Shown here in pieces: positions 1-6,568 of a DNA stretch of 8,165 bases. A model generated the notes under the pieces. The model searched no databases, had not been told where the DNA came from, and was given only the letters and a program-made list of their open reading frames with translations. Origin of the DNA: Gammaproteobacteria bacterium (GTDB taxonomy: Bacteria; Pseudomonadota; Gammaproteobacteria; S012-40); NCBI GenBank assembly GCA_026982215.1, contig JALSHN010000392.1, forward strand, positions 1 through 8,165, written 5' to 3'. A program made the position numbers and the translations under genes. Position 1 is the first letter of the stretch, and every line of letters starts with the position of its first letter.

Positions 1-1
1 C

Positions 2-406
2 CAGTCGGCGGTGATGGCCGCTTTGCGGATCGCCCAGGAGGAAAAGGGCTGGTTGACCACCGAGATCATGGATGCCATCGCCGAGTATCTGGCGATGCCG
101 GCCATCTCGGTCTACGAAGTGGCCACTTTCTATTCCATGTACGAACTCAAGCCGGTGGGGCGTCACAAAATCTGTGTCTGCACCAACGTCTCCTGCCTGC
201 TGCGGGGTTCCGATGACGTGGTGGCCCACCTGGAGCAGCGCCTGGGGATCAAGCTGGGAGAGACCACCCCCGACGGCAAGATCACCTTGAAGGAGGTGGA
301 GTGCCTCGGGGCCTGCGGTGGGGCGCCCATGTTCCAGGTGAACAAGGAGTACCACGAGAACCTGACTCCCGAGAAGATCGACCAGGTGTTGGCCTCGCTG
401 GATTGA
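2..406 (+). CDS. nuoE: NADH-quinone oxidoreductase subunit E (5' partial)
   Basis: This is the 24-kDa-type, thioredoxin-fold subunit of the complex I NADH dehydrogenase module in the cytoplasm; it holds the 2Fe-2S centre N1a beside NuoF. The reading frame is open from the first bases of the window, and 134 residues are visible before the TGA at 404-406. The family is usually about 160-175 residues, so roughly 25-40 N-terminal residues lie upstream. Counting from the GTG at position 11, the four expected cluster ligands are present: C57 and C62 in CTNVSC, and C98 and C102 in ECLGACGGAP. The helical segment RIAQEEKGWLT and the motif YEVATFYSMY are also typical of the family. The GTG at 11 is an internal codon rather than a start, because conserved family sequence already precedes it (QSA before VMAALRIA). 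nuoF follows after a 36-base gap. Identification is firm; only the true start is unseen. Confidence 0.97.
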   Translation, partial: QSAVMAALRIAQEEKGWLTTEIMDAIAEYLAMPAISVYEVATFYSMYELKPVGRHKICVCTNVSCLLRGSDDVVAHLEQRLGIKLGETTPDGKITLKEVECLGACGGAPMFQVNKEYHENLTPEKIDQVLASLD

Positions 407-431
407 GTGGGCCCTCCAGGACAACCATTTC

Positions 432-438
432 AGGGCGG
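432..438 (+). promoter_or_regulatory. Ribosome binding site deciding the nuoF start
   Basis: AGGGCGG lies just upstream of the ATG at 443, with AGGG (432-435) 7 bases from the start codon. It supports ATG 443 over the in-frame GTG at 407, which directly abuts the nuoE stop codon and would add a 12-residue leader (MGPPGQPFQGGE) unlike the family N-terminus. The assignment is inferred from complementarity and spacing. Confidence 0.7.
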
Positions 439-442
439 TGAG

Positions 443-1705
443 ATGAACGAAGTCTGCTATCGAACACTGCAATTCGACGAGCCTTGGACCTTCGAGAACT
501 ACCTCAAAGTGGGCGGGTACGAGGCTTGGAAAAAGATCCTCCAGGAGAAGACTCCGCCCGAGGACATCATCAGTGAGTTGAAGGTCTCGGCCCTGCGCGG
601 GCGCGGTGGTGCGGGCTTCCCCACCGGCCTCAAATGGAGCTTCATGCCTCGCAACGCCCCCGGCCAGAAATACATCGTCTGCAATTCCGACGAGGGTGAA
701 CCGGGGACCTTCAAGGATCGCGACATCCTACGCTACAACCCCCATGCGGTGGTGGAGGGGATGGCCATCGCCGGTTACACCATCGGTGCCACCCAGGGTT
801 ACAACTACATCCGTGGCGAGTTCTGGGAGCCCTACGAGCGTTTCCAGGCGGCCATCGAAGAGGCCCGGGCCCATGGGCTGCTGGGCAAGAACATCCTCGG
901 CAGCGGGGTGGACTTCGACATCGAGGTGCATCTCGGTGCCGGGGCCTACATCTGCGGCGAGGAGACCGCCCTGCTGGAGTCCATCGAGGGCAAGAAGGGG
1001 CAGCCGCGCTTCAAGCCGCCCTTTCCGGCCAGTTATGGCCTCTATGGGCGTCCCACCACCATCAACAATACCGAGACCCTGGCCTCGGTCCCTTCCATCA
1101 TCCGCAACGGCGGCCAGTGGTTCCTGGAGTTGGGCAAGCCCAACAACGGGGGCACCAAGATCTTCTCCGTCTCCGGTCACGTCAAGCGTCCCGGCAACTA
1201 CGAGGTTCCCATGGGGACGCCCTTCAGTGAGTTGCTGGAGATGGCCGGCGGCATGCTCGATGGCATGAAGCTGAAGGCGGTCATCCCCGGAGGCAGTTCC
1301 ACGCCGGTGGTACCGGGGGAGGTGATGATGGATGTCACCATGGACTACGACGCCATCGCCAAGGCCGGTTCCATGCTCGGTGCCGGTTCGGTGATCGTCA
1401 TCGGTGAGGGGACCTGCATGGTCCGGGTGCTGGCGCGGATCTCCCACTTCTATTACGAGGAGTCTTGTGGCCAGTGTACGCCCTGCCGGGAGGGGACCGG
1501 TTGGCTCGCCCGCGCGGTGCATCGCATCGAACACGGGGAGGGGCGGCCGGAAGATCTGGAGTTGCTGGAAGGGGTGGCCAGCCGCATCGAGGGGCATACC
1601 ATCTGCGCCTTGGGTGATGCCGCGGCCATGCCGGTGGCCAGCTTCATCAAACACTTCCGGGAAGAATTCGAGTATCACATTCAACACAAGAAATGCATGG
1701 TGTAG
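443..1705 (+). CDS. nuoF: NADH-quinone oxidoreductase subunit F (NADH- and FMN-binding)
   Basis: This is the 51-kDa-type catalytic subunit. It binds NADH and FMN, takes the hydride, and passes electrons to the 4Fe-4S centre N3 in the cytoplasmic peripheral arm. From ATG 443 it is 420 residues, a normal family length. Visible elements in order are the glycine-rich GRGGAGFP at 53-60 (nucleotide site), NSDEGEPG at 81-88 (FMN site), GAGAYICGEETAL from about 166 with the acidic residues near the nicotinamide, and SCGQCTPCREG with C342, C345 and C348. The fourth cluster ligand is C388 in HTICALGDAAA. The C-terminus (HHKK-type, here HIQHKKCMV) ends at TAG 1703-1705, 9 bases before nuoG. The start was chosen by the AGGG site 7 bases upstream; an upstream GTG at 407 would give 432 residues but is less likely. 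No frameshift or missing ligand is seen. It pairs with NuoE and NuoG as the NADH-input module. Confidence 0.98.
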   Translation: MNEVCYRTLQFDEPWTFENYLKVGGYEAWKKILQEKTPPEDIISELKVSALRGRGGAGFPTGLKWSFMPRNAPGQKYIVCNSDEGEPGTFKDRDILRYNPHAVVEGMAIAGYTIGATQGYNYIRGEFWEPYERFQAAIEEARAHGLLGKNILGSGVDFDIEVHLGAGAYICGEETALLESIEGKKGQPRFKPPFPASYGLYGRPTTINNTETLASVPSIIRNGGQWFLELGKPNNGGTKIFSVSGHVKRPGNYEVPMGTPFSELLEMAGGMLDGMKLKAVIPGGSSTPVVPGEVMMDVTMDYDAIAKAGSMLGAGSVIVIGEGTCMVRVLARISHFYYEESCGQCTPCREGTGWLARAVHRIEHGEGRPEDLELLEGVASRIEGHTICALGDAAAMPVASFIKHFREEFEYHIQHKKCMV

Positions 1706-1707
1706 GG
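1704..1707 (+). promoter_or_regulatory. Ribosome binding site of nuoG overlapping the nuoF stop
   Basis: AGGG begins inside the TAG stop codon of nuoF and sits 7 bases before the ATG at 1715. The overlap of stop codon and ribosome site suggests translational coupling of nuoG to nuoF; coupling itself is inference. Confidence 0.65.
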
Positions 1708-1714
1708 CGCTGCG

Positions 1715-4033
1715 ATGATCACCATCGAGATTGACGGACGCAAGATCCAAGCCGACGAAGGCGCCATGGTGATAGAGGCCGCCGATCAGGCCGGCATCTA
1801 CATCCCGCGCTTCTGCTATCACAAGAAGCTGTCCATCGCGGCGAACTGCCGGATGTGCCTGGTGGAGGTGGAGAAGGCGCGCAAGCCCCTGCCGGCCTGC
1901 GCCACGCCGGTCACCGACGGTATGAAGGTGTTCACCAAGTCACCCATGGCCCTCTCCGCCCAAAAGGGGGTGATGGAATTCCTGCTCATCAATCACCCCT
2001 TGGACTGCCCCATCTGTGATCAGGGTGGGGAGTGTGAGCTCCAGGACATCGCCATGGGATATGGGCGGGACGTCTCGCGTTACAGCGAGACCAAGCGGGC
2101 AGTGCCCAAGGAGGACATCGGTCCACTCATTGAGACCGAGATGACCCGTTGCATCCACTGTACCCGCTGTGTGCGTTTCGGTGAGGAAGTGGCTGGTCTC
2201 AAGGAACTGGGGGCCACCGGGCGCGGCGAACACATGCGCATCGGCACGTTTGTGGAAAAACACTTGCAGAACGAGCTCTCCGGCAATGTCATCGACCTGT
2301 GCCCGGTGGGAGCCCTGACCGCCAAGCCCTATCGTTATCAGGCCCGTCCCTGGGAGATGCGTGCCCATCCCGCCCTTTCCGCGCACGATTGCGTCGGCAG
2401 CAATCTGGAGGTGCACACCCTGCGCCACAAGGTGATGCGCGTGGTGCCGCGGGAGAACGAGTCCATCAACGAGACCTGGATCGCCGACCGCGATCGTTTC
2501 TCCTATGAAGGGCTCTATCACCCGGAACGCCTCACCGAACCGATGATCAAGGAAAACGGTGAGTGGCATGCCTGTGACTGGGAGACCGCTCTGGAGAAGG
2601 CCACGGGGGTGTTGCGGCGCCTGGGGGCGGGGCTGGGGGGGTTGATATCTCCCAATGCCCCCGTGGAAGAACAGTTCCTCTTCGCCCGGCTGCTGCGCGC
2701 CTTGGGCTCGGAGCACCTGGATTACCGACTGGGGCGGGGAGATACCCGCACCCCGGCCGTCGATGCCGGCCACACCCTGGGTGAAGGGGGCTTGGCAGCC
2801 CTGGAGTCCCGCGAGGCCTTGTTCCTGGTGGGGGCCGATCTGCATCACGATCAACCGATGATCGCCCACCGGGTACGCAAGGCTTGGCTTGGTGGCGCCG
2901 ACATCGCCGCCCTGGGGCACCGTGCCTACGAATACCGCTTCGGCCTGTGTGAACGCCTGGTCGACCGTCCCTCGCGTATCGTCTCCCACCTGGAGCGCAT
3001 CGCCAAGGCGCTGGTGAGTATGAAGGCCGCCGCCGGGGAGGCGCCGTCCGCCGATTTCCTCAAGACGGTGGACGATCCGGAGACCGCCCATCGGGCCGTT
3101 GCCGAGCTGGTGAGTCGTCCCGGGGCACAGATCCTGGTGGGGACCCAGATGTTGCGCAGCCCGGCCTTCGGTGCCGCTTGGTCGTTGCTGCGTTTTATCG
3201 CCGAGCACAGTGGCGCGGCGCTGGCCGTGTTGCCCGAGGGGGCCAATGCCGTGGGCGCGGCGGCGCTGGGAGTCGCACCCAAGGGGGGCGCCCTGGGGGC
3301 GCAGGAGATGCTCGCCGCCGATGCTCCGGTGAGCGGCTTTTTGCTCCATGATCTCGAACCCGAGCACGACGCCTATGATCCCGCCCGGATGACCGAAGCC
3401 CTGCGTCGGGCCGAAGGCGTGGTCGCTCTCACGGCCTACCGCAGCCCGTTGCTGCTGGAGACCGCCCAGGTGTTGTTGCCCATTGCGGCGCCTTACGAAC
3501 GGGCCGGGGGATTGATCAACGTCGAGGGTCGGCTCCAGCGCCAGCCGGCCGCCGTGCGTCCCTTGGGCGAGGCACGGCCGGGCTGGAAGGTCCTGCGGGT
3601 GATCGGCTCCCAATTGCAATTGGACGGTTTCGATTACCTCGACGTGGACGAAGTACACCAGGACGCCCAGGCCGCCCTTGCCTTCGAGGTTCCCACGCTT
3701 GGCGAGAGCGTGCCTTGGGCGGTAATGGAAGAAGGACTGGAGCGCATCGGGGAACTCACCCTCTACGGAGTCGATGCCGTGGTGCGCCGCGCTCCGGCGT
3801 TGCAGCAACTCAACCCCTTCCGTGTAGCGCTGAATCCGTCCACCGCTGGAGAGCTGGGGCTGGGGGAGGGTGAGCGGGTGGTGCTCACTCAAGGTGACCA
3901 GGGGGTGGAGGGGTACCTGGAGATCGACGAGGCCGTACCGGCGGGGGCGGTGTATTGCCCGGTGGGGGTCGGCCCGTCGGCCCGGCTCGGCGCAGCCTAC
4001 GGCGGTATCGACATCAACAAGATCAATGAATGA
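1715..4033 (+). CDS. nuoG: NADH-quinone oxidoreductase subunit G (iron-sulfur, short type lacking N7)
   Basis: This is the 75-kDa-type subunit that carries electrons from NuoF towards NuoI. Residues 1-80 form a 2Fe-2S ferredoxin domain with ligands C34, C45, C48 and C62 (N1b). Next comes the His-Cys3 motif H94, C98, C101, C107 in HPLDCPICDQGGECELQD (N5). It is followed by C146, C149, C152 and the distant C196 in LCPVGALT (N4). Residues from about 220 to 690 are a degenerate molybdopterin-oxidoreductase-like domain, including ANAVGAAALGVAPKG near 511 and the segment GLINVEGRLQRQ near 599. Residues about 690-772 resemble the family C-terminal domain (LYGVDAVVRRAPALQQ, LNPSTAGELGLGEGERV). The protein has 772 residues, close to Proteobacteria of the N7-less type and shorter than the roughly 908-residue E. 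coli protein. The optional N7 site is absent: only C226 occurs where a Cys-rich motif would be. ATG 1715 fits the ferredoxin-domain N-terminus. nuoH follows after 18 bases. Confidence 0.98.
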   Translation: MITIEIDGRKIQADEGAMVIEAADQAGIYIPRFCYHKKLSIAANCRMCLVEVEKARKPLPACATPVTDGMKVFTKSPMALSAQKGVMEFLLINHPLDCPICDQGGECELQDIAMGYGRDVSRYSETKRAVPKEDIGPLIETEMTRCIHCTRCVRFGEEVAGLKELGATGRGEHMRIGTFVEKHLQNELSGNVIDLCPVGALTAKPYRYQARPWEMRAHPALSAHDCVGSNLEVHTLRHKVMRVVPRENESINETWIADRDRFSYEGLYHPERLTEPMIKENGEWHACDWETALEKATGVLRRLGAGLGGLISPNAPVEEQFLFARLLRALGSEHLDYRLGRGDTRTPAVDAGHTLGEGGLAALESREALFLVGADLHHDQPMIAHRVRKAWLGGADIAALGHRAYEYRFGLCERLVDRPSRIVSHLERIAKALVSMKAAAGEAPSADFLKTVDDPETAHRAVAELVSRPGAQILVGTQMLRSPAFGAAWSLLRFIAEHSGAALAVLPEGANAVGAAALGVAPKGGALGAQEMLAADAPVSGFLLHDLEPEHDAYDPARMTEALRRAEGVVALTAYRSPLLLETAQVLLPIAAPYERAGGLINVEGRLQRQPAAVRPLGEARPGWKVLRVIGSQLQLDGFDYLDVDEVHQDAQAALAFEVPTLGESVPWAVMEEGLERIGELTLYGVDAVVRRAPALQQLNPFRVALNPSTAGELGLGEGERVVLTQGDQGVEGYLEIDEAVPAGAVYCPVGVGPSARLGAAYGGIDINKINE

Positions 4034-4051
4034 CGGACGAGCGGAAACGCC

Positions 4052-5110
4052 ATGCTTGATGCCATGAACGAACTCCTGGCCGGATTGCCGGAGCCGGCAG
4101 GGTACCTCATCCTCACGGTGGCCAAGATCCTGGCCATCGTGCTCCCCATCATGATCGGGGTGGCCTATCTCACCTTCGCCGAGCGCAAGGTCATCGGTTA
4201 CATCCAGGTGCGGGTGGGGCCCAACCGGGTGGGGCCGCGCGGCTGGTTGCAACCCATCGCCGACGGGGTGAAGTTGCTGTTCAAAGAGACCATCGTCCCC
4301 ACCAACGCCAACAAATTCCTCTTCATCATCGCCCCGGTGCTCACTTTCGCACCCTCCATCGCCGCCTGGGCGGTGGTGCCCTTCGATGACGGGCTGGTGC
4401 TCACCGATGTGGATGCCGGTCTGCTCTACATCCTCGCCATCACTTCGGTGGGGGTCTATGGCGTGATCATCGCCGGTTGGGCCTCCAACTCCAAATACGC
4501 CTTGCTGGGAGCGCTGCGTTCCGCTGCCCAGATCGTTTCCTACGAGATCGCCATGGGTTTCGCCCTGGTTGGCGTGATCCTGGCGGCGGGCAGCCTGAAT
4601 CTCACTACCATCGTCGAGGGCCAGTCGGGCAGTATCCTCCATTGGTATTGGTTACCTCTGTTGCCGCTGTTCGTCATCTATTTCATCTCCGGGGTGGCCG
4701 AGACCAACCGTGCCCCCTTCGACGTGGCCGAGGGTGAGTCGGAGATCGTTGCTGGTTTCCACGTGGAATATTCGGCGATGACCTTCTCAGTGTTCTTCCT
4801 GGCCGAATACGCCAACATGATCCTGGTCTCGTTGCTCACCGCCCTGATGTTCCTCGGCGGCTGGCTGTCCCCCTTCCAGGGTATCCCGGTGCTGGAGGAT
4901 CTGTTCGAACCGGTGCCCGGTATCGTTTGGTTGCTGCTCAAGGCTGGGTTCTTCCTGTTCCTGTATCTGTGGTTCCGAGCCACCTTCCCGCGTTATCGCT
5001 ACGACCAGATCATGCGACTGGGCTGGAAGGTGTTCATTCCCATCACCATCGTCTGGTTGCTGGTGGTGGGGGTTGGTGTGGTCGCGGGCATCGGTCCGTG
5101 GTTCGATTGA
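4052..5110 (+). CDS. nuoH: NADH-quinone oxidoreductase subunit H (membrane, quinone-chamber subunit)
   Basis: NuoH (ND1-type) is an inner-membrane subunit that forms much of the quinone chamber and links the peripheral and membrane arms. The protein is 352 residues with about eight hydrophobic helices, near 17-40, 86-110, 122-143, 160-182, 197-215, 243-268, 290-310 and 326-347. Family signatures are present: AERKVIGYIQVRVGPNRVGP at 43-62, GWLQPIADGVKLLFKE at 64-79, and the acidic loop ETNRAPFDVAEGESEIVAGF at 217-236 followed by HVEYSAM. The conserved glutamates in that loop are intact. A weak GGA ribosome site (4043-4045) lies 6 bases before ATG 4052. The in-frame ATG at 4064 would remove only four residues and lacks a well-placed site, so 4052 is preferred. 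The gene sits between nuoG and nuoI, the usual position. No abnormality is visible. Confidence 0.98.
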   Translation: MLDAMNELLAGLPEPAGYLILTVAKILAIVLPIMIGVAYLTFAERKVIGYIQVRVGPNRVGPRGWLQPIADGVKLLFKETIVPTNANKFLFIIAPVLTFAPSIAAWAVVPFDDGLVLTDVDAGLLYILAITSVGVYGVIIAGWASNSKYALLGALRSAAQIVSYEIAMGFALVGVILAAGSLNLTTIVEGQSGSILHWYWLPLLPLFVIYFISGVAETNRAPFDVAEGESEIVAGFHVEYSAMTFSVFFLAEYANMILVSLLTALMFLGGWLSPFQGIPVLEDLFEPVPGIVWLLLKAGFFLFLYLWFRATFPRYRYDQIMRLGWKVFIPITIVWLLVVGVGVVAGIGPWFD

Positions 5111-5122
5111 TCCCTAAGACCC

Positions 5123-5128
5123 GAGGGA
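5123..5128 (+). promoter_or_regulatory. Ribosome binding site of nuoI
   Basis: GAGGGA lies 7 bases before the ATG at 5136, with a further AGG at 5131-5133. This is the best ribosome-binding match in the window and fixes the nuoI start. Confidence 0.7.
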
Positions 5129-5135
5129 CGAGGCC

Positions 5136-5627
5136 ATGAACAAAATCGTTGCGTATCTGAAGAGCCTGTTGTTGTGGGAGCTGATCCAAGGGCTGCGCCT
5201 GACCGGCAAATATCTGTTTTCCAAGAAGATCACCGTGCAGTATCCCGACGAGAAGACGCCGTTGTCGCCTCGGTTCCGGGGCCTGCACGCCCTGCGGCGC
5301 TATCCCAACGGTGAAGAGCGCTGTATCGCTTGCAAGTTGTGTGAGGCGGTGTGTCCGGCCCTGGCGATCACCATCGAGGCCGGCCCACGCCAGGATGATG
5401 GTACCCGCCGCACCACCCGCTATGAGATTGATCTGTTCAAATGCATCTTCTGCGGCTTTTGTGAGGAGTCCTGTCCGGTGGATTCCATCGTGGAGACGGA
5501 CATCTTCGAGTACCACTTCGAGCAGCGCGGCGAGCAGATCATGGACAAACAGAAGCTGCTGGCCATCGGCGATAAATACGAAGAACGCATCGCGCGCAAT
5601 CGCATGCTGGATGCCAAATACCGATAA
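5136..5627 (+). CDS. nuoI: NADH-quinone oxidoreductase subunit I (8Fe-8S ferredoxin type)
   Basis: NuoI (TYKY-type) holds the two 4Fe-4S clusters N6a and N6b, which relay electrons from NuoG towards NuoB (N2) and quinone at the membrane interface. Both cluster motifs are complete. CIACKLCEAVCP gives C63, C66, C69 and C73; CIFCGFCEESCP gives C103, C106, C109 and C113. As in other 8Fe ferredoxins, the last cysteine of each motif is expected to ligate the opposite cluster. The N-terminal 30 residues (LLLWELIQGLRLTGKYLFSK) form the amphipathic segment that lies against the membrane arm. The length, 163 residues, is typical of proteobacterial NuoI. A GAGGGA site 7 bases upstream supports ATG 5136. 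The gap from nuoH is 25 bases and the gap to nuoJ is 18. The call is secure and nothing is missing. Confidence 0.98.
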   Translation: MNKIVAYLKSLLLWELIQGLRLTGKYLFSKKITVQYPDEKTPLSPRFRGLHALRRYPNGEERCIACKLCEAVCPALAITIEAGPRQDDGTRRTTRYEIDLFKCIFCGFCEESCPVDSIVETDIFEYHFEQRGEQIMDKQKLLAIGDKYEERIARNRMLDAKYR

Positions 5628-5645
5628 CGACGGACGATTTCATCC

Positions 5646-6248
5646 ATGACCTTCGAAGAGCTGGTTTTCTACTTTTTCTCCGCGATCCTGGTGTTCGCCG
5701 CCACTATGGTGGTGTTCATCAAGAAACCGGTGCATGCGGCGCTCTATCTGGTGTTGGCCTTTTTCTCCAGCGCCGGGGTGTGGTTGTTGTTGGACGCGGA
5801 ATTCCTCGCCGTGACCCTGGTGCTGGTGTATGTCGGCGCAGTGATGGTGTTGTTCCTGTTCGTGGTGATGATGCTGGATATCAATCTGGCGCCCTTGAAA
5901 GAGGGGTTCGCCCGTTACCTGCCGGCGGGGATCCTCATCGGGCTGGTGGTGCTGGCCGAGCTGGCCTTCGTGTTCCTGGGCGACTATTTCGGTCCCGAGC
6001 AGTATCCCAATCCGGGGCATCATCCGGCCGATTACAGCAACACCGCCGAGCTGGGTTCCAAGCTCTACACCGAGTATTTCCTCGCCTTCGAACTGGCGGC
6101 GGTGATCCTGCTGGTGGCCATCATCGCCGCCATCGTGCTCACCCTGCGCCCCAAACGCTGGTCGAAGTACGTCTCTCCGGAAGAGCAGGTGAGCATCACC
6201 CGCAAGGGGCGCGTGAAACTGGTGGACCCCAAGGCCGACAAGGACTGA
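5646..6248 (+). CDS. nuoJ: NADH-quinone oxidoreductase subunit J (membrane, ND6-type)
   Basis: NuoJ is a small membrane subunit packed against NuoA, NuoK and NuoH, at the step where quinone chemistry is transmitted to the proton channels. The protein has 200 residues and five predicted membrane helices near 5-25, 30-49, 54-77, 91-113 and 145-167. The most conserved stretch is the third helix, LVYVGAVMVLFLFVVMMLD at 60-78, where the family has its characteristic pi-bulge. A polar loop at about 113-143 precedes helix five. A soluble tail of about 30 residues (YVSPEEQVSITRKGRVKLVD) follows, as in related proteobacterial proteins. The ribosome site is poor: a GGA at 5632-5634, 11 bases from ATG 5646. 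This may mean expression depends on translation of nuoI 18 bases upstream. Only 7 bases separate its stop from nuoK. Confidence 0.97.
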   Translation: MTFEELVFYFFSAILVFAATMVVFIKKPVHAALYLVLAFFSSAGVWLLLDAEFLAVTLVLVYVGAVMVLFLFVVMMLDINLAPLKEGFARYLPAGILIGLVVLAELAFVFLGDYFGPEQYPNPGHHPADYSNTAELGSKLYTEYFLAFELAAVILLVAIIAAIVLTLRPKRWSKYVSPEEQVSITRKGRVKLVDPKADKD

Positions 6249-6255
6249 TCAGATC

Positions 6256-6561
6256 ATGTTGACATTGTCCCATTTCCTCATCCTCGGCGCGATCCTGTTC
6301 TGCATCAGCATCGCGGGGATCTTCCTCAACCGGAAGAACATCATCATCCTCTTGATGGCCATCGAGCTCATGCTGTTGGCGGTCAACATGAATTTCATCG
6401 CCTTCTCCCACTTCCTGGGGGACATCCAGGGGCAGATCTTCGTGTTTTTCATTCTCACCGTGGCGGCGGCCGAGGCCTCCATCGGTCTGGCCATCCTGGT
6501 GGTGTTGTTCCGTAACCGGCGCACCATCAACGTCGCCGACATCGATTCGCTCAAGGGCTGA
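6256..6561 (+). CDS. nuoK: NADH-quinone oxidoreductase subunit K (membrane, ND4L-type)
   Basis: NuoK is the small membrane subunit between NuoJ and NuoN and resembles the MrpC subunit of cation/proton antiporters. The protein has 101 residues, the normal length, and three helices near 2-22, 27-50 and 60-85. The two membrane glutamates needed for proton translocation in E. coli (E36 and E72) match E37 (MAIELML) and E73 (VAAAEASIGL). Other family motifs are LNRKNIIILLMAIELMLLAV and the C-terminal RRTINVADIDSLKG. The start is ATG 6256. AAGGA at 6240-6244, inside the end of nuoJ, is the only plausible ribosome site and lies 11 bases upstream, so coupling to nuoJ is likely. Identification is certain. 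Confidence 0.98.
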   Translation: MLTLSHFLILGAILFCISIAGIFLNRKNIIILLMAIELMLLAVNMNFIAFSHFLGDIQGQIFVFFILTVAAAEASIGLAILVVLFRNRRTINVADIDSLKG

Positions 6562-6568
6562 CAACAAG

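Noticed and set aside
407..442. In-frame GTG at 407 as an upstream start for nuoF
   Set aside because: It directly follows the nuoE stop, has no well-placed ribosome site, and would add a proline/glycine-rich leader not expected in NuoF. ATG 443 has AGGG at the right distance.
606..1268. 220-codon alternative plus-strand frame inside nuoF
   Set aside because: The translation is rich in Ser, Pro, Arg and Trp with no motif; it is an out-of-frame shadow of nuoF.
728..1822. 364-codon open frame on the minus strand opposite nuoF
   Set aside because: Antisense shadow of nuoF with the same biased, domain-free composition; it spans the nuoF-nuoG junction without any sign of its own gene structure.
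1940..4642. Very long open frame (900 codons) on the minus strand opposite nuoG and nuoH
   Set aside because: It is opposite clearly conserved nuoG and nuoH. The translation is rich in His, Gly, Gln and Asp with no recognisable domain, as expected for the antisense of GC-rich genes with G/C third positions. No convincing start context was seen.
5780..6262. 160-codon alternative plus-strand frame inside nuoJ
   Set aside because: The Gly/Arg-rich translation has no family resemblance, while the overlapping nuoJ frame encodes a typical five-helix membrane protein.
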